From Bacillus sp. CECT 9360 (GTDB lineage Bacteria; Bacillota; Bacilli; Bacillales; DSM-1321), in assembly GCF_918741275.1 (NCBI RefSeq), contig NZ_CAKKNA010000016.1:1-64000 (forward strand): a stretch of 64,000 bases of DNA, read 5' to 3'. This document shows, in pieces, positions 45,119 through 54,047 of this stretch. The notes beneath the pieces were generated by a model. The model worked only from the letters and a program-made list of their open reading frames with translations. It searched no databases and was not told the origin of the DNA. A program made the translations under genes and the position numbers. The stretch's first letter is position 1. Every line of letters starts with the position of its first letter.

Positions 45119-45661
45119 TATGCTTATAATTTCAACATTTCCGGGAAGCTTAAATGGATTCTCCCCGTTGATTCGGTCATAAAACAGGATTCCGTTCAAA
45201 TGATCGAGCTCGTGCTGTGCCGGAAACCACTTGAAGCGCAAGTTCAAAGGGTTCAAAGGGTTCCCTTCCACATCATATGCCTTCATTTTTATCCTTTCAT
45301 ATCTTGGAACATACCCCTTTATTTCGCGGTCAACTGAAAGACAGCCTTCGCTCTGAGGCAAATAAATCATGGACTGGGAAGTACTAGTGATTTTCGGATT
45401 AATCAAGGTATATTCATAAAATTCGCCTTTTTTGTCGTTAAAGTAAGTGACGACCATCCGTTTATCCAGGCCGATTTGATTGGCGGACAACCCAACTCCC
45501 GCCCGCAGGCCATACTTTTTTGAAATGACAGGATCCTGGCTGTTCTTTAAAAGTTGCATCATACTGGCCAGTTCTTCTTTGTCCTCCTCGCTTGACGGAA
45601 GCTCGATTTCATCAATGACCTAACGCAAAATGGGTTCCTCTTCTTTTACAATATCCTTCAT
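45116..45661 (-). pseudogene. def: peptide deformylase gene with an internal amber codon
   Basis: The frame from ATG 45661 reads MKDIVKEEEPILR, then TAG, then VIDEIELPSSEEDKEELASM and onward. Without the stop this is a full peptide deformylase of ~181 residues. Active-site motifs remain: GVGLSANQIG, EGCLSV and QHELDHLNG. GVGLSANQIG differs from the usual GxGLAAPQ. No good ribosome site precedes the ATG, and the usual MIT start now reads ATC-ATC-ACA. A shorter frame from 45562 lacks the N-terminal strands. Another def gene must exist elsewhere if this one is dead. Confidence 0.82.
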
Positions 45662-45922
45662 TGTGATGATATAATCACTCGTAAATTTGACTCATAGAGA
45701 AAAAATTCAACTGTCTTTAGGTTTTGTTTTAGCACGTTGTATCAATTATAGGGCAAAACACAGACAAAAAAAGCTTTGGACTCTATCCCGGGATTACCGC
45801 TCTCCTTCATTAGGTTCGCTTGGCATTGACATAAATTACTAGTTTAAATAGGTCATTTTACCTGTACAAGACTAATCAGAATTTTTTATACTATATGTAT
45901 CTATCTTTAAGGAGCTGAGTAA

Positions 45923-47662
45923 TTGAAAGCCCATTCTAAATTAGTGTCAAAGCTACTGCCGATTTTAACGGCGTTCATTGTGATATCTGCAGGTGTCTCC
46001 TGGTATGTATGGGGAAACGTCAAAGAAACACCTATTCCTTTCTCTTCCATTGAAAAAACGATACAAGCCGAAAGTGGCAAGCCTGTTACTATAGAAGAGA
46101 AACGGAACGGTGTGATCTACTTGACGACTGAGGAAGGAAAGTATGTTTCTCACGTTCCGCCCAATAGCCAAATAGTAAGCAAACTGATCGAAAATTACAA
46201 CGTCCAATACTCATATTCACCGAACAGCCCGTATAGTCCCTGGATATTGGGCGGTCTTGCGGCCTTGGTTGTCGCTGCGGCAATCTTTGTCCAGAGAAAG
46301 GCCAGAGGCGGGATCGGTGCAAGCAAAATGAAGCACAGCCTTTCTACAGCCAGACCGCTCCCTTCGATTACATTGAAGGATGTCGGAGGTCTCCAGGAGG
46401 AGATGAAGGAGGAAATTCTTCAAACTCTCTCCATCTTAAAGGAGCCTGACCGTTCAGCCAAAATAGGAATCAAGCCCCCGAAAGGGATATTATTATATGG
46501 CCCGCCGGGTACGGGAAAAACATTGCTTGCCCAGGCGATTACTAAAGAACTAAATGCAAGCTTTTTCTCTACCAGTGGCTCTGCTTTTAATGAAATGTTT
46601 GTTGGTGTCGGTGCTGCCCGGGTCCGAAGCCTGTTCCAGGCCGCTAGAAAGCAAAAGCCTGCTGTCGTCTTCATTGACGAAGTGGACGCCCTTGCCGGGA
46701 GACGTAAACAAAACGGCGGCGAAGAAGGAGAAAAGACGCTGACCGAGCTTCTTGTTCAGCTTGACGGCGGACATGATAATGATGGAATCCTGTTCATTGC
46801 CGCTACGAATAGAAAAGATATGCTGGATGAAGCCTTCCTCCGTCCGGGACGGATTGATTTCTCATTCCAGGTCCCACTTCCAGATACAAAAGGGAGAAAG
46901 GAAATCATCTCGATTCATACAAAAAACAAACAGCTTGCAGCTGACGTACATGCCTCTTTAGATCAGCTGGCAGAAAGCACTTCCGGTTTTTCAGGCGCGG
47001 ATATAAGCTCTCTTTTCGAAACAGCAAGCAGACGGGCACTTCGTAACGGACAGGACATGATCCACAAAGAAGATATGGACCATGCCATTGACCGGACTAT
47101 CTTAGGCAGCACATCACGCGCACTTAATGATGAAGAAACGAAGCGAAGAGTTGCCATTCACGAAAGCGGTCATGCCTTAATAGCCGCTTTGACAAAGCCG
47201 GGATCTGTTCGAAAGGCGACAATCATTCCGCGCGGCGAGGCACTCGGATATGTCGCCCCAATCCAAAAGGAGCTTCACCTCTCTACCGCAAGCGAGCTGT
47301 TGGATCAAGTCAAAATGATCCTGGCAGGCGGAGTCGCGGAACGAATGTTCTTAGGTGAACACAGCATTGGAGTGGGCGGTGACGTCAAGCAAGCCAAACA
47401 CTTGTTAGAGCAAATGGTTGAAACAGGCATGCTGCAGGATGGATTCACTTTGCTCTTCAATAAAACAGACAAAGAATTGAAGATGCAAGCATTGTTCCAG
47501 GAAGCGATTGGGCAAACAGAAGAATTGATTGATACACACCGTGAACAATACCAAGCATTAGTTGACGCTCTCTTAAAGAAAGAAACGCTTGAAGGTTCAG
47601 AAGTAGAAGAGATTGTAAATCCTAGATCTCTAATAGAGTCTGACGACTTTGCCCTGGCTTAA
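45923..47662 (+). CDS. FtsH-like membrane AAA+ metalloprotease (paralogue)
   Basis: A 579-residue protein. Membrane segment 1 is ~10-29, an extracytoplasmic loop of ~75 residues follows, segment 2 is ~107-123, then the AAA module: GPPGTGKT (193-200), pore loop FVGVG (226-230), VVFIDEVDA (248-256) and FLRPGRID. The zinc protease site is HESGH (413-417), where main FtsH has HEAGH, with the third ligand probably the Asp of GGDVKQA. Start TTG after AAGGAG. It is shorter than main FtsH (~640) and stands alone, so a second, specialised FtsH is likely. Confidence 0.87.
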   Translation: MKAHSKLVSKLLPILTAFIVISAGVSWYVWGNVKETPIPFSSIEKTIQAESGKPVTIEEKRNGVIYLTTEEGKYVSHVPPNSQIVSKLIENYNVQYSYSPNSPYSPWILGGLAALVVAAAIFVQRKARGGIGASKMKHSLSTARPLPSITLKDVGGLQEEMKEEILQTLSILKEPDRSAKIGIKPPKGILLYGPPGTGKTLLAQAITKELNASFFSTSGSAFNEMFVGVGAARVRSLFQAARKQKPAVVFIDEVDALAGRRKQNGGEEGEKTLTELLVQLDGGHDNDGILFIAATNRKDMLDEAFLRPGRIDFSFQVPLPDTKGRKEIISIHTKNKQLAADVHASLDQLAESTSGFSGADISSLFETASRRALRNGQDMIHKEDMDHAIDRTILGSTSRALNDEETKRRVAIHESGHALIAALTKPGSVRKATIIPRGEALGYVAPIQKELHLSTASELLDQVKMILAGGVAERMFLGEHSIGVGGDVKQAKHLLEQMVETGMLQDGFTLLFNKTDKELKMQALFQEAIGQTEELIDTHREQYQALVDALLKKETLEGSEVEEIVNPRSLIESDDFALA

Positions 47663-47679
47663 CTTAAATAGATAGTTTG

Positions 47680-47730
47680 AAAGGCCCGACCCAAAAGATC
47701 CCTACAGGTGAATTTAGGTCGGGCCCTTTA
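47680..47730 (+). terminator. terminator after the FtsH-like gene
   Basis: AAAGGCCCGACC and GGTCGGGCCCTTT form a strong stem with a ~26-base loop, followed by TATA. Confidence 0.82.
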
Positions 47731-47797
47731 TATACCATGTGGTGTATGTGTCGAAATATAGTGGATATTGTCGAGAAATCGATATATGAACTAAGTT

Positions 47798-47930
47798 GAT
47801 AATAAATGTGCCAAAGTTGATAATAAAATCGAAAACTCGATAATAAATTTGAAAAGTTGATAATAAATTTGAAAAGTTGATAATAAATTCTAAAACTCGA
47901 TAATAAATATGCCAAAGCGTTGATAATTCC
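47798..47930. repeat. keyword array D: GATAATAAA every 20 bp
   Basis: GATAATAAA begins at 47798, 47819, 47839, 47859, 47879 and 47899, and GATAATTCC at 47922. The spacing is 21, 20, 20, 20, 20 and 23 bases. Between copies, TTTGAAAAGTT and related AT-rich spacers alternate with ACTC/AGTT. It lies between convergent genes. Confidence 0.88.
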
Positions 47931-48009
47931 ACAGACTTGATAAAATCTCCGCGCTTACGGGTTTATGAAATACAAATAGTAAAAAGAGCCTGAAAGAATA
48001 GAAGAAATC

Positions 48010-48777
48010 TCAACTAAAATAATAATAATATGATTCGTTTAAGGATGTTATCCGACAGCCATTTTTCATGAATACCTTTTGCATCCCATGGTTCGCTTGA
48101 TCCGTGCTTCCTACATAAAATGCAGCCCCCATTCTGTTTAGCAACACCAGGCTATCTCTATGTATCCCTGCACTTTTTCCTTTTCCTCTTTCTTCAGGAA
48201 CCAGGCCAAAGTAAAATAAACGTCCCTCATCAGACGTTCCTGGTTCAATATGGGGAATCGCTATCCCAATCGGCTTATTGTTTTCATATATTGCATAGCA
48301 TGATTTCCTCCAGTAAGGGCCGAGCTCAAGTTTGACTGATTGTAAATGTTCTTCCATCGAAAGGGTGGACCTCGCATTTTCGGAACCGGACATACAATTG
48401 CCCCACAATTCTTTGTACCCTTCTTCCGTTAGTAATGATTCCTCTTCAAGATTGTTCCATTCGTATTTTAATTCTTCGGCCTTACAATCAGGTAGATCCC
48501 TGTATACCATCACTTTTGAAGAGAAGTACTCAAAATTCCTATGAAGCAGGATATTTTTCATTTCTTCATAATAGCCGGAATCCTGATGAATGATAAACGA
48601 CATCCTTTTTAGATTTGCTGTCTTTCCTAAACTAATCCAATTCTTGATGTTCCGGCTGACAATTTGCAGATTTTCAGGAACCTTCTTCATTTCTTCAAAA
48701 GCGAGGTAATCAGGTGCACCGTTTAACAACCGGAAGGAAGTTCCTGCTATTTTTTGAATTGAGTTAATAGAATTCAT
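48010..48777 (-). CDS. GNAT-family N-acetyltransferase
   Basis: About 255 residues. The acetyl-CoA-binding part is FGLVPEERGKGKSAGIHRDS near 195-215, with YVGSTDQANHGMQKVFMKNG after it, which is the normal GNAT C-terminal pattern. The N-terminal half is less conserved. I use ATG 48777 because AGGTGG then lies 8 bases away; two other in-frame starts (48789, 48783) are closer to that site. Substrate unknown. Confidence 0.8.
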   Translation of the reverse strand: MNSINSIQKIAGTSFRLLNGAPDYLAFEEMKKVPENLQIVSRNIKNWISLGKTANLKRMSFIIHQDSGYYEEMKNILLHRNFEYFSSKVMVYRDLPDCKAEELKYEWNNLEEESLLTEEGYKELWGNCMSGSENARSTLSMEEHLQSVKLELGPYWRKSCYAIYENNKPIGIAIPHIEPGTSDEGRLFYFGLVPEERGKGKSAGIHRDSLVLLNRMGAAFYVGSTDQANHGMQKVFMKNGCRITSLNESYYYYFS

Positions 48778-48871
48778 TCGCATTACCACCTAACTAACTT
48801 GTTTTGCTATATTATAACAATGTTTATATAGCGATGATTTCCACAGATCCCGGGCAGCATAATTCTTAGGT

Positions 48872-48975
48872 TTCAGTCATATCTCTAATTTTGGTGATAT
48901 ATTTTATATTTCGGTGATATCTCAGATTTCGAGCATATCTCAAGTTTCGGTCAGATATCTCAGACTTCGGTAATA
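48872..48975. repeat. keyword array E: TTTCGGTGATAT-type, ~19-bp period
   Basis: Five or six degenerate copies of TTTCGGTNATAT begin at about 48891, 48910, 48928, 48946 and 48966, 18-20 bases apart; TTTCAGTCATAT at 48871 may be another. The keyword is the same as in array F, 12 kb away, but copies here are more diverged. Confidence 0.75.
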
Positions 48976-49017
48976 TCACAAAAAAGCGGTCCAAAACCAA
49001 GCATCTATCATAAAAGT

Positions 49018-49055
49018 AACCTCCCAGAATAGGCGCAGCCTAACTTGGGAGGTCA
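49018..49055 (-). terminator. terminator after the MmpL gene
   Basis: On the minus strand ACCTCCCA and TGGGAGGT pair, with an inner TAGG/CCTA stem, followed by TACTTTTATG. Confidence 0.65.
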
Positions 49056-49066
49056 TGTTTTTCACC

Positions 49067-52000
49067 TTATTTAATAAACGGCCACCAATTCGCTTTGCCG
49101 AATATTTTCGCCATAACGGGGATAAATAGCGGCAGGATCACCAGTGCATATAATACCAAGCCAATTAAAATAATCGTGGCAATTTGCAGCAGCGATAGTA
49201 CACCTGCCGGCATCATCGCCGCAAAGGTTCCGCCTAAGATGATCGCTGCAGAAATGATGACTGTACCCATTTTGCGCATCGATAAGAGCATCGCTTCTTT
49301 TACCGGCTTATCTTTGTATTCGTTAAACCGGTCCATTAGGAAGATGCTATAATCTATTCCCAAAGCTATCAATATAACAAAAGCAAAGAACGGAACAGCC
49401 CAGCTAATGCCATCGTAGCCAAGGATATTGACGAAAATGACTTCCGTGATCGCACTTGAAGTATAGTAAGTTAAAATCAAGGATGCAATCAAATAGAGTG
49501 GCATAATGAGTGAGCGAAGCAAAAAGAACAGGATCAGCCCGATACCGGAAAGCATCAATACGACAGTCCGCGTGTAATCAGCATCTGAAATATTCCCCAT
49601 ATCATTGTAGGTACTTGTTACACCGCCAATCGCCACTTCTGCATTTTCAAGCTTCGTATCTTTGACGCTATCTGCGACAATTCCTTTGATTTTATCAACT
49701 TGTGCAATCGTGTCATTTGAATAAGGGTTTTCTTTGAATACAACATCCATTGTCATGACTTTGCGATTGTCAGACATATACACATCCATGGACTGGCCGA
49801 AGTCTTCGCTCTCAAGCACTTCTGCCGGGATATACAATCCTGACGTTTCCTCATTTGATGAAGCAAGTCCGGATAAATATTCCTGAGCTGAATTCAACCC
49901 ATCATGCACTTCATTCAGCCCGTCTGCACTTTTATCAAGGCCATCTGTCAAGTCATTCATTTGGCCGCCAAGACCTGAAAAACCGTCTAACAGCTGTTGT
50001 TGTCCATTGTTTATGCTGGAAAGTCCGCTGTCGAATTTGGACATATTGCCGATAATCTGTTCCTGGCCGTTCGCCGCGGCGGAAAGGCCTTTTTGCAGTT
50101 CGTCAACTCCCTGAATCGCTTGGTCAAGACCGTCTGCTAAAGCCTTTTGTCCGCCGGGAAGTGGTGCGAATTCTTTGTTTGCGGTTTCCATTCCACCCTG
50201 GACTTTGGAGAGATTACCGTTTAACTCCGCCAATCCATTGGCCATCTGCGGCAAGCCTTGTTGGGCAGCACCCGCTGCACCGGAAATCCTCTGGAAATCA
50301 GCATCCCCAGAAATGCCAGGATATTTCCCTGCAAGGCGAGCCAATGATTGATCGGCTCCTGTAAACGCTTGGGAAAGCTTATTGAGATTGCTTTGAACAT
50401 CTTTATATCCGCCCTCAAGCTGTGCCAATCCACCGGCAGCTTCCTGATATCCGGCTAAAAGCTTTTTGCTTCCCGTAGACATCTCTAAGAGGTTTTTCTT
50501 AACCTCCTCGAGCCCGCTCTTAATTTCACCGGAACCCATCGAGCCGTCGCGAATTCCATCTTCGATCTGGGATAATGCCGTTGTAGCCTGACCTACCCCA
50601 TTTTTTAATTCATCCGTTCCCGAAATCAGGCCGCCGATGCCATCTGTGGCTTCGTTTAACTGAGGCTCTGATTTAGACAATTCCCCGCCTGCTGTCTCAA
50701 GGCCGTCGCGAATCTCCTCGATTCCTTCGTTTCCTTTGCCGACACCTTCGCCGAGATCTTCAGCCTGTTTAGCAACAAATAAATCTTCGATTGGTTCACC
50801 CATTGGCCTTGTCACAGATCTAACAAAATCAACCTCGTCATTCTTTTCGATCTCCTTGCTAATTTCTTCGGTAAGCCCGATATATTCTGTTGTAGCCATC
50901 GCTTCATCATTCTTGATGACAATTTGCGTAGGCATCGCCTGACCCGGACCAAAAGCGTCAGCAATAAGGTTAAACGCTTTTACGGACGGGACATCGTCAC
51001 CTGTTTCATCAAGGGAATTAAAGGACAGTTCCCCGTCATATGTCGCAAGGAACGGTACCGTTATGGCCGCGACTAACAATAGCGCTAGTAACGGACGAGC
51101 AAGGGCAAATTTCCCGGCAGCTCCCCAGAATTTACTTTCCTTATGTTCAAGATTCCCCTTGGAGGGCCAGAACATCTTTTTGCCCAGCAAGGCCATAAAA
51201 AATGGTACGATCGTTGCTAATGCCAGCATCAAAACGACAATCCCAACCGCTACAGCAACGGCTGACTGATATAGCTTAAAAGTGGAAAGTCCGATTGCCG
51301 CAAATCCGATCAATACCGCAAGTCCGCTGAAAAATACCGTTTTACCTGCTGTGCGGTAAGTCTGTATGATCGCTTCGGGAACGCTTTCCTGCGTTGATAG
51401 CTCTTCTTTAAAACGGCTGAATAAAAGGATACAGTAATCCGTTCCGATACCGAACAATATCGCGACTAAGAAAATTTGTGTATAGGATGAAATCGGGAAG
51501 TCCCATTTATCCACTAAGAACGCAACGATCGATTGGGAAGCAAGATAACTGATTCCAACCGTAAGCAAAGGAATCAGCGGCGTTACCACGGAACGAAAGA
51601 CAAGCAGCAATACCACCAGAATGAAAATAACAGTGATACCTTCCGTCTTTTCTAAGCCCTCCTGGGAATTTACGATTAAATCTTCGTCAATCATCCATCC
51701 GCTTGTATAATAATGCTCAACCTTTACATCATCCAGCTCTTTATATAAAGCATCGATCACTTCTTTCGATTCACGGTCGCCTCTTTGAATCATCATCGAA
51801 ACAAGGATTGTTGTTTCATCCTTTGACACAAGCTGGTCCTTCAGTGACTCTTCCTTGAAGTGAGTCGTGATTTCCGTTACCCCAAGCTCTTTTTTATGAT
51901 CTTCCAGTTGATTGACCGCTCGCTCAATTTCCGCTTCATCAGCTCGAGAAAGCTTACTTTTTTCATGAAAAACTAAAGCCACTGACGATTCATCTTCGTC

Positions 52001-52174
52001 CTGAATCTCTTTTAGAAGCTCTCCCGCCATCGCGGAGGAATACTCATCCGGCACGTCAAGCGAGCCCTTTTCCCTAACCAAATCGGACATGTTGGGAGCG
52101 GTAAACAGCAATACCGCGACAGCAATAACCCATGCCGACATAATAAACCATTTCCCTTTTATGATACCCCTCAT
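49067..52174 (-). CDS. MmpL/RND-superfamily transporter (YdgH-like)
   Basis: A 1035-residue membrane protein with two MMPL domains of ~5-6 segments each (about 180-340 and 850-1030). GIGTDYCILLFSRFKEEL near 245 and IALGIDYSIFLMDRFNEY near 945 are the matching core motifs. Between them is a ~350-residue extracytoplasmic region made of GL-spaced helical repeats (IQGVDELQKGLSAAANGQEQ and many similar), like those of YhgE/Pip proteins. Overlaps the MarR gene by 4 bases. Possible drug, lipid or cell-surface exporter. Confidence 0.9.
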   Translation of the reverse strand: MRGIIKGKWFIMSAWVIAVAVLLFTAPNMSDLVREKGSLDVPDEYSSAMAGELLKEIQDEDESSVALVFHEKSKLSRADEAEIERAVNQLEDHKKELGVTEITTHFKEESLKDQLVSKDETTILVSMMIQRGDRESKEVIDALYKELDDVKVEHYYTSGWMIDEDLIVNSQEGLEKTEGITVIFILVVLLLVFRSVVTPLIPLLTVGISYLASQSIVAFLVDKWDFPISSYTQIFLVAILFGIGTDYCILLFSRFKEELSTQESVPEAIIQTYRTAGKTVFFSGLAVLIGFAAIGLSTFKLYQSAVAVAVGIVVLMLALATIVPFFMALLGKKMFWPSKGNLEHKESKFWGAAGKFALARPLLALLLVAAITVPFLATYDGELSFNSLDETGDDVPSVKAFNLIADAFGPGQAMPTQIVIKNDEAMATTEYIGLTEEISKEIEKNDEVDFVRSVTRPMGEPIEDLFVAKQAEDLGEGVGKGNEGIEEIRDGLETAGGELSKSEPQLNEATDGIGGLISGTDELKNGVGQATTALSQIEDGIRDGSMGSGEIKSGLEEVKKNLLEMSTGSKKLLAGYQEAAGGLAQLEGGYKDVQSNLNKLSQAFTGADQSLARLAGKYPGISGDADFQRISGAAGAAQQGLPQMANGLAELNGNLSKVQGGMETANKEFAPLPGGQKALADGLDQAIQGVDELQKGLSAAANGQEQIIGNMSKFDSGLSSINNGQQQLLDGFSGLGGQMNDLTDGLDKSADGLNEVHDGLNSAQEYLSGLASSNEETSGLYIPAEVLESEDFGQSMDVYMSDNRKVMTMDVVFKENPYSNDTIAQVDKIKGIVADSVKDTKLENAEVAIGGVTSTYNDMGNISDADYTRTVVLMLSGIGLILFFLLRSLIMPLYLIASLILTYYTSSAITEVIFVNILGYDGISWAVPFFAFVILIALGIDYSIFLMDRFNEYKDKPVKEAMLLSMRKMGTVIISAAIILGGTFAAMMPAGVLSLLQIATIILIGLVLYALVILPLFIPVMAKIFGKANWWPFIK

Positions 52175-52638
52175 GCTTTTTCCACCTGCACTTCTCTGTT
52201 CATGTCTATCAATATGTTAGAAAGTTTTTCATATGTCCCTATGAAGGATGAAATCTCATCATTGTCAAACTTCGTAATGAAGGATTCCACAAGTTTCTGG
52301 ATCTTTTGTTCCGTTTGAATAAACAATTCATTTCCTTTTTTCGTGAGTGTTAAATAGACAAATCTACGATCATTTTTATCACGGGTCCTTTGAATCAGCC
52401 CTTTGTCAGTCAGCCTCGTCATGATTGCCGTAATTGCGCTTTTGTTGACATTGAAGGCATTGGCCAAATCGGTAGATGTGCATTTCTCCTTTTGCCTGAT
52501 AAATCGGAGCGTATAGTGTTGATCATTTGTTAAATCATCACTGATTTGCTCCTTAATGAGCGATTCACCCATTTTCCATACATGAAAAGACACCCATAAA
52601 TAGCGGTCGATTAATTCTTGGACTTTGTCAGTCGCCAT
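52171..52638 (-). CDS. MarR-family regulator
   Basis: A 155-residue MarR protein with a winged HTH around 55-100 (STDLANAFNVNKSAITAIMT) and the wing DKNDRRFVYLTLTKKG. First gene of a two-gene operon with the MmpL transporter, similar to B. subtilis ydgJ-ydgH. Likely represses this operon through the palindrome just upstream. Confidence 0.92.
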   Translation of the reverse strand: MATDKVQELIDRYLWVSFHVWKMGESLIKEQISDDLTNDQHYTLRFIRQKEKCTSTDLANAFNVNKSAITAIMTRLTDKGLIQRTRDKNDRRFVYLTLTKKGNELFIQTEQKIQKLVESFITKFDNDEISSFIGTYEKLSNILIDMNREVQVEKA

Positions 52639-52665
52639 TTGATCACCTCAAAAACTAGTTTAATT

Positions 52666-52688
52666 GTTTAACTGTTTACTTGTTAAAC
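52666..52688. promoter_or_regulatory. MarR operator candidate
   Basis: GTTTAAC (52666-52672) and GTTAAAC (52682-52688) are inverted arms 28 bases before the MarR start. Further GTTTAA copies occur at 52723 and 52737, toward the divergent gene. Confidence 0.6.
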
Positions 52689-52736
52689 TATATAAAGGAA
52701 ATATACAGCTGTCAATTACTTTGTTTAACATATTTT

Positions 52737-52762
52737 GTTTAAAAGGCAGTGGAACCGGGAAA
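52737..52762 (+). promoter_or_regulatory. SigB-type promoter of the YtxH-like gene
   Basis: GTTTAA (52737-52742), 14 bases, GGGAAA (52757-52762). The -35 is perfect, and the -10 keeps GGG and the fifth-position A of GGGTAT. It lies 39 bases before the start codon. Confidence 0.7.
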
Positions 52763-52801
52763 ACCCTAAAAAGAAACAAAAACAATGAGGAGGAATTATC
52801 G

Positions 52802-53299
52802 ATGGAAACACAAATGATGGAAAACACTGAAAATAATAGCAAGCTTCTAAAAGGAATCATTTTAGGCGGAATCATCGGCGGCGCTCTGACGTTGTTGGAT
52901 TCTTCGACAAGAAATAAGGTAAAAACGACGGCGGTGGATCTCAAGGATTCCTCAGTGGATATGTTTTCTCAGGTAAAGGAAAATCCAGGCGAAATGAAGG
53001 ATCAAATGGTTCAACGTTTCAAGAATGCATCCGACACGTTAAAAGAAGCAATCAGTGAAGCACAAAACCTTTATCAAACCGTGAACGAAGATGTGTTTGG
53101 AAAAGTGAATGAAGTAAAAGGCATTTCCACAGAAGCTTTAAACACAGCAAAGGAAGCAACAGGAGAACTAAAGGAAATCAGCTCTAAAGTAGCGGAAGCT
53201 GGCTCCAAGCTTACCGATTCTTCTCCAACGACTTCCAATGGTGGGAATTCTTCTTCAAAAATAAGCTCGGTTAGTGTCAATTCACCATCCACCCATTAA
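52802..53299 (+). CDS. YtxH-like general stress protein
   Basis: A 165-residue protein. A short hydrophobic GIILGGIIGGALTLL segment (about 18-32) is followed by a long amphipathic, Lys/Glu-rich helical part with NKVKTTAVDLKDSS-type repeats and a Ser/Thr-rich tail. This is the YtxH layout. I use the ATG at 52802 behind AGGAGGAATT. The SigB-type promoter fits a stress role, as for B. subtilis YtxH. Confidence 0.8.
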   Translation: METQMMENTENNSKLLKGIILGGIIGGALTLLDSSTRNKVKTTAVDLKDSSVDMFSQVKENPGEMKDQMVQRFKNASDTLKEAISEAQNLYQTVNEDVFGKVNEVKGISTEALNTAKEATGELKEISSKVAEAGSKLTDSSPTTSNGGNSSSKISSVSVNSPSTH

Positions 53300-53308
53300 T
53301 ACTTACAC

Positions 53309-53355
53309 TAAAAAGATAGATGGAAAGCAACTTCTGCTTCATCTATCTTTTTTTA
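53309..53355. terminator. bidirectional terminator after the YtxH-like and Nudix genes
   Basis: AAAAAGATAGATG and CATCTATCTTTTT pair around a loop with an inner GGAAGC/GCTTC-like pairing. A and T runs on both sides. It reaches into the last codon of the Nudix gene. Confidence 0.85.
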
Positions 53356-53979
53356 TTTGCCTATTTGGTTACGAATCAATTTTACAATAGCCTGATAATA
53401 GGGCTTCTCATGGGGAACAAACTTACTATTGTCTAATCTCATATGAATCGAGACTTTCTCTCCGGCATCATTGATTTCAAACCCTTCCGCTTCCAACTCA
53501 GCCCTTGCTCCCGTCCATAGTTCAAAAAATTCATCAAACTTAGCTCTTACTATCCCGGACACTTCTTCTTGTTGCAGCCGATAGTCAGCCAACTGATATT
53601 TACTTTTATACAAATAAACATGGCAAAATTCGTTATCAATGAAATCCCCTGTTAGTATACGGTCCTTGATGACCCCTAATGACAACAACTCGTTAAAAGA
53701 GACGCGGATCCCGAGTTCTTCATTAACTTCCCTGATCCCCTCATGAACCGTTTCATGTGCTAATAGATGACCGGCGGCTGTAATGTCTAAGAGATTAGGA
53801 AAATCCTTTTTGAGATGGCTGCGAATTTGAAGGTCGATATAATCTATACCATTTTGCCTACTAATGACCCAGCAATGAAACGTTTCATGCCAATGTCCCC
53901 GTTTATGTACTTCCGCGCGGGTTGCTATCCCTGCCTTCTTCCTTTGTTCATCAAATATATTGATTAATTCGTTTTCCAT
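53353..53979 (-). CDS. Nudix hydrolase (IPP-isomerase-like/YfcD-type)
   Basis: A 208-residue protein. The Nudix box runs from GHLLAHE to REVNEELGI near 70-91 and keeps all GX5EX7REUXEEXGU positions. The N-terminal EVHKRGHWHETFHCWVI resembles isopentenyl-diphosphate isomerase and YfcD-type Nudix enzymes. I start at ATG 53979 behind AAAGGAGAGCGAGA. Substrate unknown. Confidence 0.86.
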   Translation of the reverse strand: MENELINIFDEQRKKAGIATRAEVHKRGHWHETFHCWVISRQNGIDYIDLQIRSHLKKDFPNLLDITAAGHLLAHETVHEGIREVNEELGIRVSFNELLSLGVIKDRILTGDFIDNEFCHVYLYKSKYQLADYRLQQEEVSGIVRAKFDEFFELWTGARAELEAEGFEINDAGEKVSIHMRLDNSKFVPHEKPYYQAIVKLIRNQIGK

Positions 53980-53998
53980 TCTCGCTCTCCTTTTCTTT

Positions 53999-54046
53999 GA
54001 AAAAAGGTTAGAACAGGCAATTAAGATCACTGCTCTAACCTTTTTA
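53999..54046 (-). terminator. terminator after potD
   Basis: On the minus strand AAAAAGGTTAGAGCAG pairs with CTGTTCTAACCTTTTT around a 12-base loop. Confidence 0.85.
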
Positions 54047-54047
54047 T

